Positions 8,825-18,103 of a stretch of DNA of 64,000 nucleotides are shown here, in pieces. Location: contig NZ_JAIETD010000115.1 of the NCBI RefSeq assembly GCF_019745455.1, positions 58,346 through 122,345 of the forward strand, in the 5' to 3' direction. Positions within the stretch are counted from its first letter, which is position 1. Every line of letters begins with the position of its first letter. Under the pieces are notes generated by a model. The model was not told the DNA's origin and made no database searches. It saw only the letters and a program-made list of their open reading frames with translations. This stretch comes from Methylobacterium sp. GTDB taxonomy: Bacteria > Pseudomonadota > Alphaproteobacteria > Rhizobiales > Beijerinckiaceae. Made by a program: the position numbers and the translations under genes.

Positions 8825-10348
8825 ATGATCATGGCCGAGCCCAAAAAGGCCGACACCTTGAAGCCCCGCCTGCCGCGCGGCCTCGTCGACCGCCGCGCCG
8901 ACGAGATCGCGGCGCAGGGGCGGATGCTGGAGACGATCCGGGCCAGCTTCGAGCTCTACGGCTTCGAGGCGCTGGAGACCCCGTTCATCGAATACACAGA
9001 GGCCTTGGGGAAATTCCTGCCCGATCTCGACCGGCCGAACGAGGGCGTGTTCTCGTTCCAGGACGACGACGAGAGCTGGCTCTCCCTGCGCTACGACCTC
9101 ACCGCGCCGCTCGCCCGCCACGTCGCCGAGAATTTCGACGCGCTGCCCAAGCCCTATCGCAGCTTTCGCAACGGCTACGTCTTTCGCAACGAGAAGCCGG
9201 GACCGGGGCGCTTCCGCCAGTTCATGCAGTTCGATGCCGACATCGTCGGCGCCGCCTCCGTCGCGGCCGATGCCGAGATCTGCATGCTCATGGCCGACAC
9301 GCTCGATAAGCTCGGGCTCGCCGGCCAGTACGTCGTCAAGGTCAACAACCGGAAGGTCCTGGACGGCGTGATGGAGGCGATCGGCCTCTCCGGGCCGGAC
9401 AAGGCCGGGCAGCGGCTGACCGTGCTGCGGGCGATCGACAAGCTCGACCGGCTGGGAGCGGAGGGCGTGCGGCTCCTCCTCGGCCCCGGCCGGAAGGACG
9501 AGAGCGGGGATTTCACCAAGGGCGCGGGCCTCGACGAGGCCGCCATCTCCCGCATCCTCGCCTATGTCTCGTTCCAGGCCGCCCCCACCGGGGAGGGCGA
9601 CCGCATCGCCTTCTGGGACCAGTTCTTCGGTTCGTGGAGCGATGTCGTCGGAGACTCCGAGACGGGCCGCGAGGGCATCGCCGAACTGCACGTCATGATG
9701 CGCCTGTGCGAGGCGGCAGGGTACGGTTTTGACCGGATCAGGGCCGACCCCTCCGTCGTCCGCGGCCTCGAATACTACACCGGCCCGGTCTACGAGGCCG
9801 AGCTCACCTTCCCGGTGACCAACGAGGCCGGCGAGACCGTGCGCTTCGGCTCGGTGGCAGGCGGCGGGCGCTATGACGGGCTCGTCGGGCGGTTCCGCGC
9901 CGAGCCGGTGCCGGCGACCGGCTTCTCGATCGGCGTCTCGCGGCTGTTCTCGGCGCTTCAGCTCACGGGGAGCCCGCTGCTCCAGGGCAAAGCGAAGCCC
10001 GGCCCCGTCGTCGTCCTCGTCCTCGACCGCGAGAACATCGCCGATTACCAGCGCCTCGTCGCACTGCTGCGGGCCGAGAACATCCGAGCCGAGCTCTATC
10101 TCGGCGGCTCGGGCATGAAGGCGCAGATGAAATACGCCGACCGGCGAGGAAGCCCTTGCGCGATCATCCAGGGCTCGAACGAGCGCGAGGCCGGAGAGGT
10201 CCAGATCAAGGACCTGATCGAGGGCGCGAAGGCGGCGGAAGGCATCTCAAGCAACGCCGAGTGGAAGGCGGCCCGGCCGGCCCAGTTCTCCGTCAAGGAG
10301 GACGAGATGGTGGCACGGGTGAAAGAGGTGCTGGCGCGGCATTTCTGA
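8825..10348 (+). CDS. hisS: Histidine--tRNA ligase
   Basis: Class II synthetase charging tRNA-His. The 507-residue protein shows [12 protein letters not shown] at the N-terminus, motif 2 [20 protein letters not shown], histidine-binding [11 protein letters not shown], motif 3 around FSIGVSRLF, and a C-terminal anticodon-binding domain (about 390-480) with [15 protein letters not shown]. It has the full anticodon domain and all three motifs, unlike the HisZ paralogue at 27.2 kb, so it is the true synthetase. The start could be 8825 or the ATG at 8831. It converges on the glnT-like gene with a hairpin between the two stops. Confidence 0.95.
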   Translation: MIMAEPKKADTLKPRLPRGLVDRRADEIAAQGRMLETIRASFELYGFEALETPFIEYTEALGKFLPDLDRPNEGVFSFQDDDESWLSLRYDLTAPLARHVAENFDALPKPYRSFRNGYVFRNEKPGPGRFRQFMQFDADIVGAASVAADAEICMLMADTLDKLGLAGQYVVKVNNRKVLDGVMEAIGLSGPDKAGQRLTVLRAIDKLDRLGAEGVRLLLGPGRKDESGDFTKGAGLDEAAISRILAYVSFQAAPTGEGDRIAFWDQFFGSWSDVVGDSETGREGIAELHVMMRLCEAAGYGFDRIRADPSVVRGLEYYTGPVYEAELTFPVTNEAGETVRFGSVAGGGRYDGLVGRFRAEPVPATGFSIGVSRLFSALQLTGSPLLQGKAKPGPVVVLVLDRENIADYQRLVALLRAENIRAELYLGGSGMKAQMKYADRRGSPCAIIQGSNEREAGEVQIKDLIEGAKAAEGISSNAEWKAARPAQFSVKEDEMVARVKEVLARHF

Positions 10349-10354
10349 GGAAGC

Positions 10355-10385
10355 ACCTCTTCTCCCCCTTGTGGGGAGGGGTGGT
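10355..10385. terminator. Bidirectional hairpin between hisS and glnT
   Basis: In the 42-bp gap between convergent hisS and glnT lies CTCCCC (10362-10367) facing GGGGAG (10373-10378), extended imperfectly on both sides by CACC and GGTG. It sits where a shared terminator is expected and resembles the GC-rich hairpins at 14785 and 18016. Confidence 0.6.
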
Positions 10386-10390
10386 GCGCC

Positions 10391-11689
10391 TCAACAATCC
10401 AGCGTCGTATCCCGCTCCCACTGGGTAAGATGCCGGGCGTAGGACTCCCATTCCTGAGTCTTCAGCTTCACGTAGGACGGCACGAAGGCGCCGAGCGCCT
10501 CGGAGAGCACCGGGCTCGCCTCCAGCGCCCGAAGAGCGTCGAGGAGGTTCAGGGGCAGGCGCTTCACGCCCTCCACCATATGGCCGTGGGTGTACATGTT
10601 GAGGTCGAGGCGCGGCCCCGGATCGCGCTCCTGACGCAATCCGTCGAGGCCGGCGGCCAGCAGTCCGGCCTGGAGCAGGTAGGGATTGGCCGCGCCGTCG
10701 GCGAGGCGGAACTCGAAGCGGCCGGCCTCGGGGATGCGGATCATGTGGGTGCGGTTGTTGCCCGCATAGGTGATGGTGTTGGGCGACCAGGTCGCGCCCG
10801 AAGTCGTGGTCGCCGAGTTGAGGCGCTTGTAGGAATTGACCGTCGGGTTGGTGAGCGCGGCGAGCCCGCGCGCCGAATGCATCACGCCGCCGATGAAGCG
10901 ATACGCCTCCCGCGACAGCCCGAGCTCGCCCTCCGGATCGGAAAAGACGTTGGTGTCGCCGCGCCAGAGCGAGACATGGGCGTGGCAGCCGGAGCCGGTG
11001 AGCTCGGCGAAGGGCTTGGGCATGAAGGTCGCGCGCAGGCCGTGCTTCTCGGCGATGGAGCGGGCCATGAACTTGAAGAAGGCGTGGCGGTCGGCGGTGA
11101 CCAGGGCGTCGTCATAGGCCCAGTTCATCTCGAACTGGCCGTTGGCGTCCTCGTGATCGTTCTGGTAGGGCGCCCAGCCGAGTTTCAGCATGGCGTCGCA
11201 GATCTCGGTGATGACGTCGTAGCGGCGCATCAGGGCCGATTGATCGTAGCAGGGCTTGGGCTGGCGGTCGGCCATGTCGGCCGGCGACGAACCGTCCGGC
11301 GTGATCAAGAAGAACTCGCACTCGACGCCGGTCTTCATCTGAAGGCCGTCCCGGGCGGCCTCGGCGATCAGCGATTTCAGGAGATTGCGCGGGCCCTGGG
11401 CGACCGGCTTGCCCTCCATGGTGAGGTCCGCCGGCAGCCAGCCGACCTCGGGCTTCCAGGGAAGCTGGATCAGGCCGGCAGGGTCGGGCAGGGCGAAGAC
11501 GTCGGGATCGGCCGGCGTCATGTCGAGCCAGGAGGCGAAGCCCGCGAACCCCGCTCCGTCCCGCGCCATCGCCCTGATGGCGGAGGCTGGCACCAGCTTG
11601 GCGCGCTGGGTGTCGAAGAGATCGGTGTAGGAGATCAGGAAATACGCGATGCCGCGTTCCTTGGCGGCGGCTTCGAGGTCCAGCGTCAT
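10391..11689 (-). CDS. Glutamine synthetase-like ligase (GlnT or GmaS)
   Basis: A 432-residue glutamine-synthetase-fold enzyme that joins glutamate to ammonia (GlnT) or methylamine (gamma-glutamylmethylamide synthetase, GmaS). Visible catalytic parts are VECEFFL, YQNDHEDANGQFEMNW, the ATP region SGCHAHVSLW, NSYKRLN and FEFRLADGAANPYL. The start was set at MTLDLEAAAKERG, preceded by GGAGGATGCG; the longer frame to 11785 overlaps the upstream gene. It is last in a four-gene unit with glxB/mgsA, glxC/mgsB and glxD/mgsC homologues, and this set occurs both in rhizobial glx-glnT loci and in N-methylglutamate pathway clusters. Without mgdABCD next door the substrate cannot be decided by sequence reading. 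Confidence 0.88.
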   Translation of the reverse strand: MTLDLEAAAKERGIAYFLISYTDLFDTQRAKLVPASAIRAMARDGAGFAGFASWLDMTPADPDVFALPDPAGLIQLPWKPEVGWLPADLTMEGKPVAQGPRNLLKSLIAEAARDGLQMKTGVECEFFLITPDGSSPADMADRQPKPCYDQSALMRRYDVITEICDAMLKLGWAPYQNDHEDANGQFEMNWAYDDALVTADRHAFFKFMARSIAEKHGLRATFMPKPFAELTGSGCHAHVSLWRGDTNVFSDPEGELGLSREAYRFIGGVMHSARGLAALTNPTVNSYKRLNSATTTSGATWSPNTITYAGNNRTHMIRIPEAGRFEFRLADGAANPYLLQAGLLAAGLDGLRQERDPGPRLDLNMYTHGHMVEGVKRLPLNLLDALRALEASPVLSEALGAFVPSYVKLKTQEWESYARHLTQWERDTTLDC

Positions 11690-11757
11690 CGCATCCTCCC
11701 TGTCATCGATCCCGCCCGCTGGAGTGCATCCCCACTTCCCGCAGGCGGGGAGGGGGC

Positions 11758-13083
11758 TTAGAACGCTCCCCGCCCCGGCACCCAATCCGTCCCCGCAAGC
11801 GGAACCCGTGCCATCGCGGCCGCCTCGATGGTCAGCGCCACGAGGTCTTCCGGTTCGAGGTTGTGGAGGTGGTTCTTGCCGCAGGCGCGGGCGATGGTCT
11901 GGGCTTCCAGCGTCATCACCGCGAGGTAGTTGGCGAGGCGCCGCCCACCGAGGATCGGGTCGAGCCGGCTGGCGAGTTCGGGGCGCTGCGTCGTGATGCC
12001 GGCCGGGTCGTTGCCCTCGTGCCAGTCGTCATAGGCGCCAGCGGTGGTGCCGAGGGCCTGGTAATCCTCCTCCCAGCGCGGGTCGTTGTCACCGAGGGCA
12101 ATGAGGGCCGCCGTGCCGATCGCAACCGCATCGGCCCCGAGCGCCAGGGCCTTGGCCACATCCGCGCCCGAGCGGATGCCGCCCGAGACCACGAGCTGGA
12201 CCGTGCGGTGGAGCCCGAGATCCTGCAGCGCCTCCACGGCCGGGCGGATCGCCGCCAGGATCGGGATGCCGACATTCTCGATGAAGACATCCTGCGTCGC
12301 CGCGGTGCCGCCCTGCATGCCGTCGAGCACCACGACGTCGGCGCCGGCTTTGGCCGCGAGCGCGGTGTCGTAATAGGGGCGGCTCGCGCCGACCTTCACG
12401 TAGATCGGCTTCTCCCAATCGGTGATCTCGCGCAGCTCCTCGATCTTGATGGCGAGGTCGTCCGGCCCCGTCCAGTCGGGGTGGCGGCAGGCCGATCGCT
12501 GGTCGATGCCCGGCGGCAGGTTGCGCATGCCGGCGACGCGGTCGGTGATCTTCTGGCCGAGCAGCATGCCGCCGCCGCCGGGCTTGGCGCCCTGACCGAT
12601 GACGATCTCGATCGCGTCCGCCCGGCGCAGATCGCGCGGGTTCATGCCATAGCGTGAGGGCAGGTACTGGTAGACCAGCGTCCGTGAGTGCCCGCGCTCC
12701 TCCTCGGTCATGCCGCCATCCCCCGTCGTCGTCGAGGTGCCGGCGATCGTGGCGCCCCGGCCGAGGGCTTCCTTGGCTTGCCCCGAGAGCGAGCCGAAGC
12801 TCATGCCCGCGATGGTGATCGGCGTCTTGAGGGTGATCGGTTTGCCGGCAAAACGCGCGCCCATCACCACCTGCGTGTCGCAGCGCTCGCGGTAGCCTTC
12901 TAGCGGGTAGCGGCTCATCGAGGCGCCGAGGAAGAGGAGGTCGTCGAAATGCGGCAGCGCCCGTTTCGCGCCGGCGCCGCGGATATCGTAGATGCCGGTC
13001 GCCGCCGCCCGGCGGATCTCGGCCATCACGTCGGGGGTGAAGGTCGCCGAGTGGCGCGGCCGGGTGCGGGGCGGCTCGCTCAT
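11758..13083 (-). CDS. FMN-binding glutamate synthase domain protein (GlxD/MgsC)
   Basis: A 441-residue protein matching the FMN/Fe-S synthase domain of glutamate synthase. The TIM-barrel core includes ITIAGMSFGSLSG, GRGATIAGTSTTTGDGG, the glycine-rich IGQGAKPGGGGMLLG and VVVLDGMQGGTAATQ with SGGIRSGADVAKALALGADA. In the N-methylglutamate pathway this subunit (MgsC) makes N-methylglutamate from methylamine-derived nitrogen; in rhizobia the homologue is GlxD. Its ATG overlaps the upstream glxC stop by one base (TGATG). A TTG one codon upstream also opens the frame. The ferredoxin-type Cys cluster is not obvious by eye apart from Cys residues around RSACRH and ARACGKNH. Confidence 0.9.
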   Translation of the reverse strand: MSEPPRTRPRHSATFTPDVMAEIRRAAATGIYDIRGAGAKRALPHFDDLLFLGASMSRYPLEGYRERCDTQVVMGARFAGKPITLKTPITIAGMSFGSLSGQAKEALGRGATIAGTSTTTGDGGMTEEERGHSRTLVYQYLPSRYGMNPRDLRRADAIEIVIGQGAKPGGGGMLLGQKITDRVAGMRNLPPGIDQRSACRHPDWTGPDDLAIKIEELREITDWEKPIYVKVGASRPYYDTALAAKAGADVVVLDGMQGGTAATQDVFIENVGIPILAAIRPAVEALQDLGLHRTVQLVVSGGIRSGADVAKALALGADAVAIGTAALIALGDNDPRWEEDYQALGTTAGAYDDWHEGNDPAGITTQRPELASRLDPILGGRRLANYLAVMTLEAQTIARACGKNHLHNLEPEDLVALTIEAAAMARVPLAGTDWVPGRGAF

Positions 13084-13772
13084 CAATAGGCTCCCGCATT
13101 GTCGACGTGGAACTGGTAGAGGCGCCTTGCCGAGCCGTAGCGGCGGAATTCACCCGGATCGACCTCGCCCTGAAGCCCCGCGGCGGCGAGTTTCTCGGAG
13201 AGTTCGGCGCGATGCTCGCCGCGCATCTCCTTCTCGATGCAATCTGCACCCAGGCTCTTTACCGAGCCGCGCACGTAGAGCCGGGCCTCGTAGAGCGAAT
13301 CGCCGAGGGCCTCGCCGGCATCGCCCAGCACCGTCAGGGTGCCCGATTGCGCCATGAAGGCAGACATGTGGCCGACCGATCCCTTCACGACGATGTCGAT
13401 GCCCTTCATCGAGATGCCGCAGCGGGCCGAGGCGTTGCCGTCGATGACGAGGAGCCCGCCATGGGCGGTGGCCCCGGCCGACTGGCTGGCATCGCCGCGG
13501 ACATGGACGCGGCCCGACATCATGTTCTCGGCGACACCGACCCCGGCATTGCCGTGGATGACGATCTCGGCCTGCGCGTTCATGCCGGCGCAGTAATAGC
13601 CGACATGGCCCTCGATCTCGACGGCGATGGGCAGGCTCAAACCCGCCGCGACGGCGTGGCGGCCATCGGGATGGCGCACTCTCCAATGGGTCTCGTTGGT
13701 GTCTGGATCGAGGGCATGGAGGCTGCGGTTGAGCTCGCGCAAGGTCGTCTGACGGAGGTCCACCAACGGCAT
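13083..13772 (-). CDS. GXGXG-domain glutamate synthase subunit (GlxC/MgsB)
   Basis: A 229-residue protein equal to the C-terminal GltB alpha-subunit beta-helix domain (GXGXG motif). Successive turns carry the repeated hydrophobic-glycine pattern: VEIEGHVGYYCAGMN, IVIHGNAGVGVAENMMSG, VHVRGDASQSAGATAHGG, LVIDGNASARCGISMKG and so on. In glutamate synthase this helix is structural and connects the amidotransferase and synthase domains. Here the three GltB domains are split into separate genes, the hallmark of Glx/Mgs enzymes. It starts with ATG overlapping the glxB stop by one base and ends overlapping glxD, so the three subunits are strictly coupled. Confidence 0.9.
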   Translation of the reverse strand: MPLVDLRQTTLRELNRSLHALDPDTNETHWRVRHPDGRHAVAAGLSLPIAVEIEGHVGYYCAGMNAQAEIVIHGNAGVGVAENMMSGRVHVRGDASQSAGATAHGGLLVIDGNASARCGISMKGIDIVVKGSVGHMSAFMAQSGTLTVLGDAGEALGDSLYEARLYVRGSVKSLGADCIEKEMRGEHRAELSEKLAAAGLQGEVDPGEFRRYGSARRLYQFHVDNAGAY

Positions 13773-14662
13773 CAGTGCCGCTCCCAGGCATAGACGGTGG
13801 CGGGCTCCGGCTCGAAGACACGGGCCCCGTCGATATCCGGCAGGCCGACCAAGGCCCGGTATTCCGAACCGAAGGCGACGTAATCCTCGGTCTCCGCCAT
13901 GATCGCGGGCTTGCAGGCGATGGGGTCACGCAGCACGGCAAAGCCGTCCCGGGTGCCGACCACGAAGGTGAAGAACCCGTCGAGATCGGCGAGACTCGCC
14001 TCCAGCGCGCCTTTCAGCGAGGCGCCCTCGCGCATCCGCCAGGTCAGGTAGCCGGCGGCGACCTCCGAATCGTTGTCGGTGGCGAAGGTCAGACCTTCGC
14101 GGCGTAAAGACCGGCGCAGGGCGTTGTGGTTCGAGAGCGAGCCGTTATGGACGAGGCATTGGTCCGGCCCCGTCGAGAACGGATGGGCGCCGTTCGTCGT
14201 CACCGCGCTCTCGGTGGCCATGCGGGTATGGCCGATGCCGTGGGTGCCGGCCATGGCGGCAAGATCGAAGCGCCCCGCCACGCTCGCCGGCAGGCCGACC
14301 TCCTTGTAGATCTCCATGCGCTGGCCCGAACCGACGACGTCGGCGCCGCCATTGGCTGCGAGCCAGGCCCGGATCTCGGTCTCGCGATCCTCGGGGACGA
14401 CGAGGACGGCGTGGGTATCGCGGTGCTGGACGTCGAGGACGAGGCCGAGCTCCGCCTGCAGGGCCGCGATGGTGCGGCGAAGGCTGGGGGCATCGGGGCC
14501 GCGAAGGGTGATCTTCCGCCCTGCCGCCTCGCGTCCATAGACCGCGAAACCCGCGCTGTCGGGGCCGCGGTCGGTCATGGTGCCGAGCATGCCCGAGAGC
14601 AGCCCGCCGAGTTGCGGCTCGAGGCGGGGCGTCTTCAGGAAAAGACCGACGATGCCGCACAT
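13772..14662 (-). CDS. Class II glutamine amidotransferase (GlxB/MgsA)
   Basis: A 296-residue Ntn-hydrolase amidotransferase domain. The start was set at MCGIVGLF because Met removal exposes the catalytic Cys; AGGACG lies upstream. Further family features are DRGPDSAGFA, GIGHTRMATESAV, HPFSTGPDQCLVHNGSLSNHNALRR and DNDSEVAAGYL. It supplies nitrogen from glutamine or gamma-glutamylmethylamide to the FMN subunit. It is first in the four-gene operon (glxB-glxC-glxD-glnT order), preceded by an AT-rich leader that holds a 23-bp palindrome. Confidence 0.92.
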   Translation of the reverse strand: MCGIVGLFLKTPRLEPQLGGLLSGMLGTMTDRGPDSAGFAVYGREAAGRKITLRGPDAPSLRRTIAALQAELGLVLDVQHRDTHAVLVVPEDRETEIRAWLAANGGADVVGSGQRMEIYKEVGLPASVAGRFDLAAMAGTHGIGHTRMATESAVTTNGAHPFSTGPDQCLVHNGSLSNHNALRRSLRREGLTFATDNDSEVAAGYLTWRMREGASLKGALEASLADLDGFFTFVVGTRDGFAVLRDPIACKPAIMAETEDYVAFGSEYRALVGLPDIDGARVFEPEPATVYAWERH

Positions 14663-14736
14663 CGAGGAACGTCCTGCTGGGATGAGTCGAGCAGGACGGT
14701 AGTGCGACGCAGGCGCTGACGTCAACGAGAGGAATG

Positions 14737-14759
14737 AAATTTTCTTATGAAGAAAATTT
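14737..14759. promoter_or_regulatory. Perfect 10-3-10 palindrome upstream of glxB operon
   Basis: AAATTTTCTT (14737-14746), spacer ATG, AAGAAAATTT (14750-14759) form a perfect inverted repeat about 75 bp upstream of the glxB start. It sits in a clearly AT-rich island within very GC-rich DNA, as expected of a promoter/operator for a dimeric regulator. The regulator is not encoded next to it. It lacks a GC-rich stem and so is unlikely to be a terminator. Confidence 0.6.
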
Positions 14760-14784
14760 ACGTGCGCAGAACGGCTGCGCGCAT

Positions 14785-14812
14785 CCCCTCTCCCCGCCTG
14801 CGGGGAGAGGGG
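14785..14812. terminator. Perfect GC-rich hairpin downstream of hemA
   Basis: CCCCTCTCCCCG (14785-14796) and CGGGGAGAGGGG (14801-14812) form a perfect 12-bp stem with a CCTG loop, 7 bp beyond the hemA stop. The element resembles those at 10355 and 18016 and may be both a terminator and a dispersed palindromic repeat. No long U-tract follows. Confidence 0.6.
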
Positions 14813-14819
14813 TTCAAGC

Positions 14820-16142
14820 CTACTCCGCCGCCTCGACGAACACTGTTCCGGCGCGCGGCAGATCGAGGGTGTCCCACGTCTCAGTGAGCGCCGAGGTCAG
14901 CTTGGCGATGTTGGCATCGTCGTGGAAGGGGGAGGGGGTTATGCGCAGACGCTCCGTTCCACGCGGAACAGTCGGGTAGTTGATCGGCTGGATATAGATG
15001 CCGTGGCGCTCGAGGAGGTGGTCGGCCGCCGCCTTGCACAGCTCGGCATCGCCGACCATCAGCGGAACGATATGGGTCTCGGTGTGGAGCACCGGCAGGC
15101 CGGCGGCTTCGAGAGCGGCCTTGGTGCGGGAGGCCTGGCGCTGGTGGGCGGCGCGCTCGGTGTTCGAGCGCTTGAGATAGCGCACCGAGGCCCGCGCTGC
15201 CGCCGCGATGGCTGGGGGCAGCGCGGTGGTGAAGATGAAGCCCGGCGCATGGCTGCGCACGGCATCGCAGAGCACGGCAGAGCCGGTGATGTAGCCGCCG
15301 ACGCAGCCGAAACCCTTGGCGAGGGTGCCCTCGATCACGTCGACCCGATGCATGACGCCGTCGCGCTCGGAGATTCCGCCGCCTCGCTCGCCGTAGAGGC
15401 CCACCGCGTGGACCTCGTCGAGATAGGTCATGGCTCCGTAGCGGTCGGCGAGATCGCAGATCGCGGCGATGTCGGAGACGTCCCCGTCCATCGAGTAGAC
15501 GCTCTCGAAGGCGATGAGCTTGGGCCGGTCGCCTGCCGCCTGCAGCAGCTCCTCGAGATGGGCGAGATCGTTGTGGCGGAAGACGCGCTTCTCGCAGCCG
15601 GAATGGCGCACGCCCTCGATCATCGAGTTGTGGTTGAAGGCGTCCGACAGGATCAGGCAGTTCGGGAGCAGCTTGGCGATGGTCGAGATGCCGGCCTGGT
15701 TCGAGACGTAGCCGGAGGTGAAGACGAGACCGGCTTCCTTGCCGTGAAGGTCGGCGAGCTCGCGCTCGAGATCAACCAGAGGCGAGTTGTTGCCGGCGAT
15801 GTTGCGGGTGCCGCCCGCTCCGACGCCGCAGCGCGCCGCCGTCTGGGTCATGGCCGAGACGACCTCGGGGTGCTGGCCCATGCCGAGATAGTCGTTCGAG
15901 CACCACACCGTGATCTCGGAGGTCCTACCGTCAGGCCGGCGCCAGTTGGCGATCGGGAAACGCCCGGCGATCCGCTCGATATCGGCGAAAACGCGATAGC
16001 GGCGTTCGCCGTGGAGACGGTCGAGGGCGGAACGGAAGTGGGACTCGTAGTCGGTGCGGCCCGAAGCTGTCGTCGTCGCGTCCTTGATCTCGTCCATGAC
16101 GGGGACGATCGGGGTCATCGCGGGCATCCGGTTCACGGGCAT
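14820..16142 (-). CDS. hemA: 5-aminolevulinate synthase
   Basis: PLP enzyme that condenses glycine and succinyl-CoA, the first step of heme synthesis in alphaproteobacteria (C4 pathway). The alpha-oxoamine synthase fold is clear: [52 protein letters not shown], and the PLP lysine in [14 protein letters not shown]. The start MPVNRMPAM was chosen because GAACGAGGACGG precedes it at good spacing; the frame also has ATGs at 16184 and 16097. A C-terminal ITPSPFHDD motif completes the family pattern. It lies alone on the minus strand, separate from the other heme genes hemH, hemJ and hemE further along the window. Confidence 0.95.
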   Translation of the reverse strand: MPVNRMPAMTPIVPVMDEIKDATTTASGRTDYESHFRSALDRLHGERRYRVFADIERIAGRFPIANWRRPDGRTSEITVWCSNDYLGMGQHPEVVSAMTQTAARCGVGAGGTRNIAGNNSPLVDLERELADLHGKEAGLVFTSGYVSNQAGISTIAKLLPNCLILSDAFNHNSMIEGVRHSGCEKRVFRHNDLAHLEELLQAAGDRPKLIAFESVYSMDGDVSDIAAICDLADRYGAMTYLDEVHAVGLYGERGGGISERDGVMHRVDVIEGTLAKGFGCVGGYITGSAVLCDAVRSHAPGFIFTTALPPAIAAAARASVRYLKRSNTERAAHQRQASRTKAALEAAGLPVLHTETHIVPLMVGDAELCKAAADHLLERHGIYIQPINYPTVPRGTERLRITPSPFHDDANIAKLTSALTETWDTLDLPRAGTVFVEAAE

Positions 16143-16479
16143 CCGTCCTCGTTCACTGATGGTCGTGCCGTGCGGTGGATCCACGCGGCCGATCAGGCGG
16201 AATCATCGTCGGTGAGCCCTTTTGGGATGGGGCCGCGATCCTGGCGATGTGGCTCGGGCGCGAGCCCGGCACGATGTCGATCCTGCCTCGATCGAAGTTA
16301 AATACGTCTCGCTTGCGTTGCCGTAAGCAGCATCAGGATGATACCGGCCAATCTGGAATTGGTTCAAGTCGCGTCGAGCAACTCAGTTCTGCGCCCGTTG
16401 AGGAGGTCGGCGAAAGCCGCTACGTCGTCCGGGCGACGAAGGGTCGCGTGGGGTTGGGCCGACGGGTGGCCTGAAGGTG
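16143..16479. other. Divergent promoter region, hemA and murA leader
   Basis: About 340 bp between hemA (leftward) and the small gene before murA (rightward). No convincing coding frame is present. A less GC-rich stretch around 16290-16375 is the likely promoter zone. No FNR box of the TTGAT-N4-ATCAA form is visible. Confidence 0.4.
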
Positions 16480-16656
16480 ATGGCGCAAACCAAGGACGAC
16501 CAGAGAGCTGAACGTCTCAAGGCCGCGCTGAGAGACAATCTGCGCCGGCGCAAGGACCAGTCCCGCGCCCGGGCCGAGGCCGACCAGGCGCCGACAGAAC
16601 GGCCCGATCATGATCCCGGGGCACCGCCATCCTCATTCGGACACGAAAAGCCGTAA
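16480..16656 (+). CDS. 58-residue charged protein upstream of murA
   Basis: A short frame starting MAQTKDDQRAERLKAALRDN, with a strongly basic helix (LRRRKDQSRARAE) and a polar Pro-rich tail ending GHEKP. As I recall, small Arg/Lys-rich proteins of this kind often precede murA in Hyphomicrobiales, which is the reason for calling it. GAAGG lies just upstream, and a GTG one codon earlier is possible. No function known. The gap to murA is 56 bp, so the two are probably co-transcribed. Confidence 0.6.
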   Translation: MAQTKDDQRAERLKAALRDNLRRRKDQSRARAEADQAPTERPDHDPGAPPSSFGHEKP

Positions 16657-16712
16657 CGATGAAGCAGCTTGAACGAAGCGGCGGCTTCGATATCCGCCCG
16701 TAAAGGACAAAG

Positions 16713-18002
16713 ATGGACCGCATCCACATCACCGGCGGCGCGCCGCTTAATGGCGTGATCCCGATCTCAGGCGCGAAGAACGCGGCCCTGCCCCTGATGA
16801 TCGCCAGCCTGCTCACTGGGGAGTCCCTCGAACTCGCCAACGTGCCGCGCCTCGCCGACATCCAGGCGCTGCTGCGCATCCTGAGCAATCACGGCGTCGA
16901 CCACATGGTCGTCGGCAAGCGCCCGGGTCAGACCACGGAGACCGGGCAGACCATCCGGCTCACCGCCGCCAACGTCATCGACACCACGGCGCCCTACGAC
17001 CTCGTTTCGACCATGCGGGCGAGCTTCTGGGTCATCGCGCCGCTGCTGGCCCGCTTCGGCGAGGCCAAGGTCTCGATGCCCGGCGGCTGCGCCATCGGCA
17101 CCCGTCCGGTGGACCTGCTCCTGATGGCGCTGGAGCGCCTCGGAGCCTCGATCGAGATCGATGGCGGCTACGTCATCGCCAAGGCCAAGAACGGCCTGCG
17201 CGGGGCCGAGATCGTGTTTCCCAAGGTCACGGTCGGGGGCACCCACGTGGCGCTGATGGCGGCCGCCCTGGCCAAGGGCTCGACCCTCATCGAGAACGCG
17301 GCCCGCGAGCCGGAGGTGGTGGATCTCGCCGCCTGCCTCACCAAGATGGGCGCCCGGATCGAGGGCGCCGGCACGCCGCGCATCACCATCGAGGGCGTCT
17401 CGCGCCTCAACGGCGCACGGCACGAGGTCCTGCCCGACCGGATCGAGACCGGCACCTATGCCATGGCGGTGGCGATGGCGGGCGGCGACGTGCTGCTCGA
17501 GAACACCCGCGCCGACCTCCTGCACTCGGCCCTCGACATCCTCGCCACCACGGGGGCCGAGGTGACGCAGACGCCGGACGGCATCCGCATCCGCCGCAAC
17601 GGCGCCGGCATCGCGGCGGTGGATGTGACCACCGACCCGTTCCCCGGCTTTCCCACGGACCTCCAGGCGCAGTTCATGGCGCTGATGACGCTGGCCAAGG
17701 GCCGCTCGCATATCCGCGAGACGATCTTCGAGAACCGCTTCATGCACGTCCAGGAGCTCGCCCGCCTCGGCGCCAAGATCCGGCTGGAGGGCGATCTTGC
17801 CATCGTCGAGGGCGTCGATCGCCTCAGGGGCGCGCCCGTGATGGCGACGGATCTGCGCGCCTCGGTCTCACTGGTGATCGCGGGTCTCGCCGCCGAGGGC
17901 GAGACCCAGATCAACCGGGTCTACCACCTCGACCGCGGCTTCGAGGCCCTGGAAGCCAAGCTCGGCCGTTGCGGCGCGCAGATCCGGCGCGAGCGCAGCT
18001 GA
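16713..18002 (+). CDS. murA: UDP-N-acetylglucosamine 1-carboxyvinyltransferase
   Basis: MurA transfers enolpyruvate from PEP to UDP-GlcNAc, the first committed step of peptidoglycan synthesis in the cytoplasm. The EPSP-synthase-like fold shows [16 protein letters not shown] near the N-terminus, the catalytic Cys126 within [14 protein letters not shown], and the C-terminal [16 protein letters not shown] and [11 protein letters not shown]. The 429-residue length is normal for the family. AAAGGAC lies upstream of the ATG. The common neighbours DUF2948-hisD-UPF0262 are not here but 36 kb away in this window. Confidence 0.96.
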   Translation: MDRIHITGGAPLNGVIPISGAKNAALPLMIASLLTGESLELANVPRLADIQALLRILSNHGVDHMVVGKRPGQTTETGQTIRLTAANVIDTTAPYDLVSTMRASFWVIAPLLARFGEAKVSMPGGCAIGTRPVDLLLMALERLGASIEIDGGYVIAKAKNGLRGAEIVFPKVTVGGTHVALMAAALAKGSTLIENAAREPEVVDLAACLTKMGARIEGAGTPRITIEGVSRLNGARHEVLPDRIETGTYAMAVAMAGGDVLLENTRADLLHSALDILATTGAEVTQTPDGIRIRRNGAGIAAVDVTTDPFPGFPTDLQAQFMALMTLAKGRSHIRETIFENRFMHVQELARLGAKIRLEGDLAIVEGVDRLRGAPVMATDLRASVSLVIAGLAAEGETQINRVYHLDRGFEALEAKLGRCGAQIRRERS

Positions 18003-18015
18003 GCGGTTCGATCCT

Positions 18016-18057
18016 GCGCTCCCCTCTCTCCTGCTTGCGGGGGAGAGGAGGGAGCGC
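18016..18057. terminator. Hairpin between convergent murA and plsC
   Basis: GCGCTCCCCTCTCTCC faces a near-complementary GAGGAGGGAGCGC arm across a short loop in the 101-bp gap between the murA and plsC stops. It is probably a shared terminator and resembles the hairpins at 10355 and 14785. Confidence 0.55.
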
Positions 18058-18103
18058 ACACCGAGCCAAGGTGACCGACCGGATGTCGGATGGATCGGAC
18101 CCC

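Noticed and set aside
10430..11761. 443-residue plus-strand ORF opposite the glnT-like gene
   Set aside because: Shadow of a well-supported glutamine-synthetase-like gene.
14922..16301. 459-residue plus-strand ORF opposite hemA
   Set aside because: Antisense to a clear ALAS gene; composition is low-complexity Arg/Gly/Asp and no family match.
16361..16370. GGTTCAAGTC resembling a tRNA T-loop
   Set aside because: No acceptor stem, anticodon arm or D-loop can be built around it.
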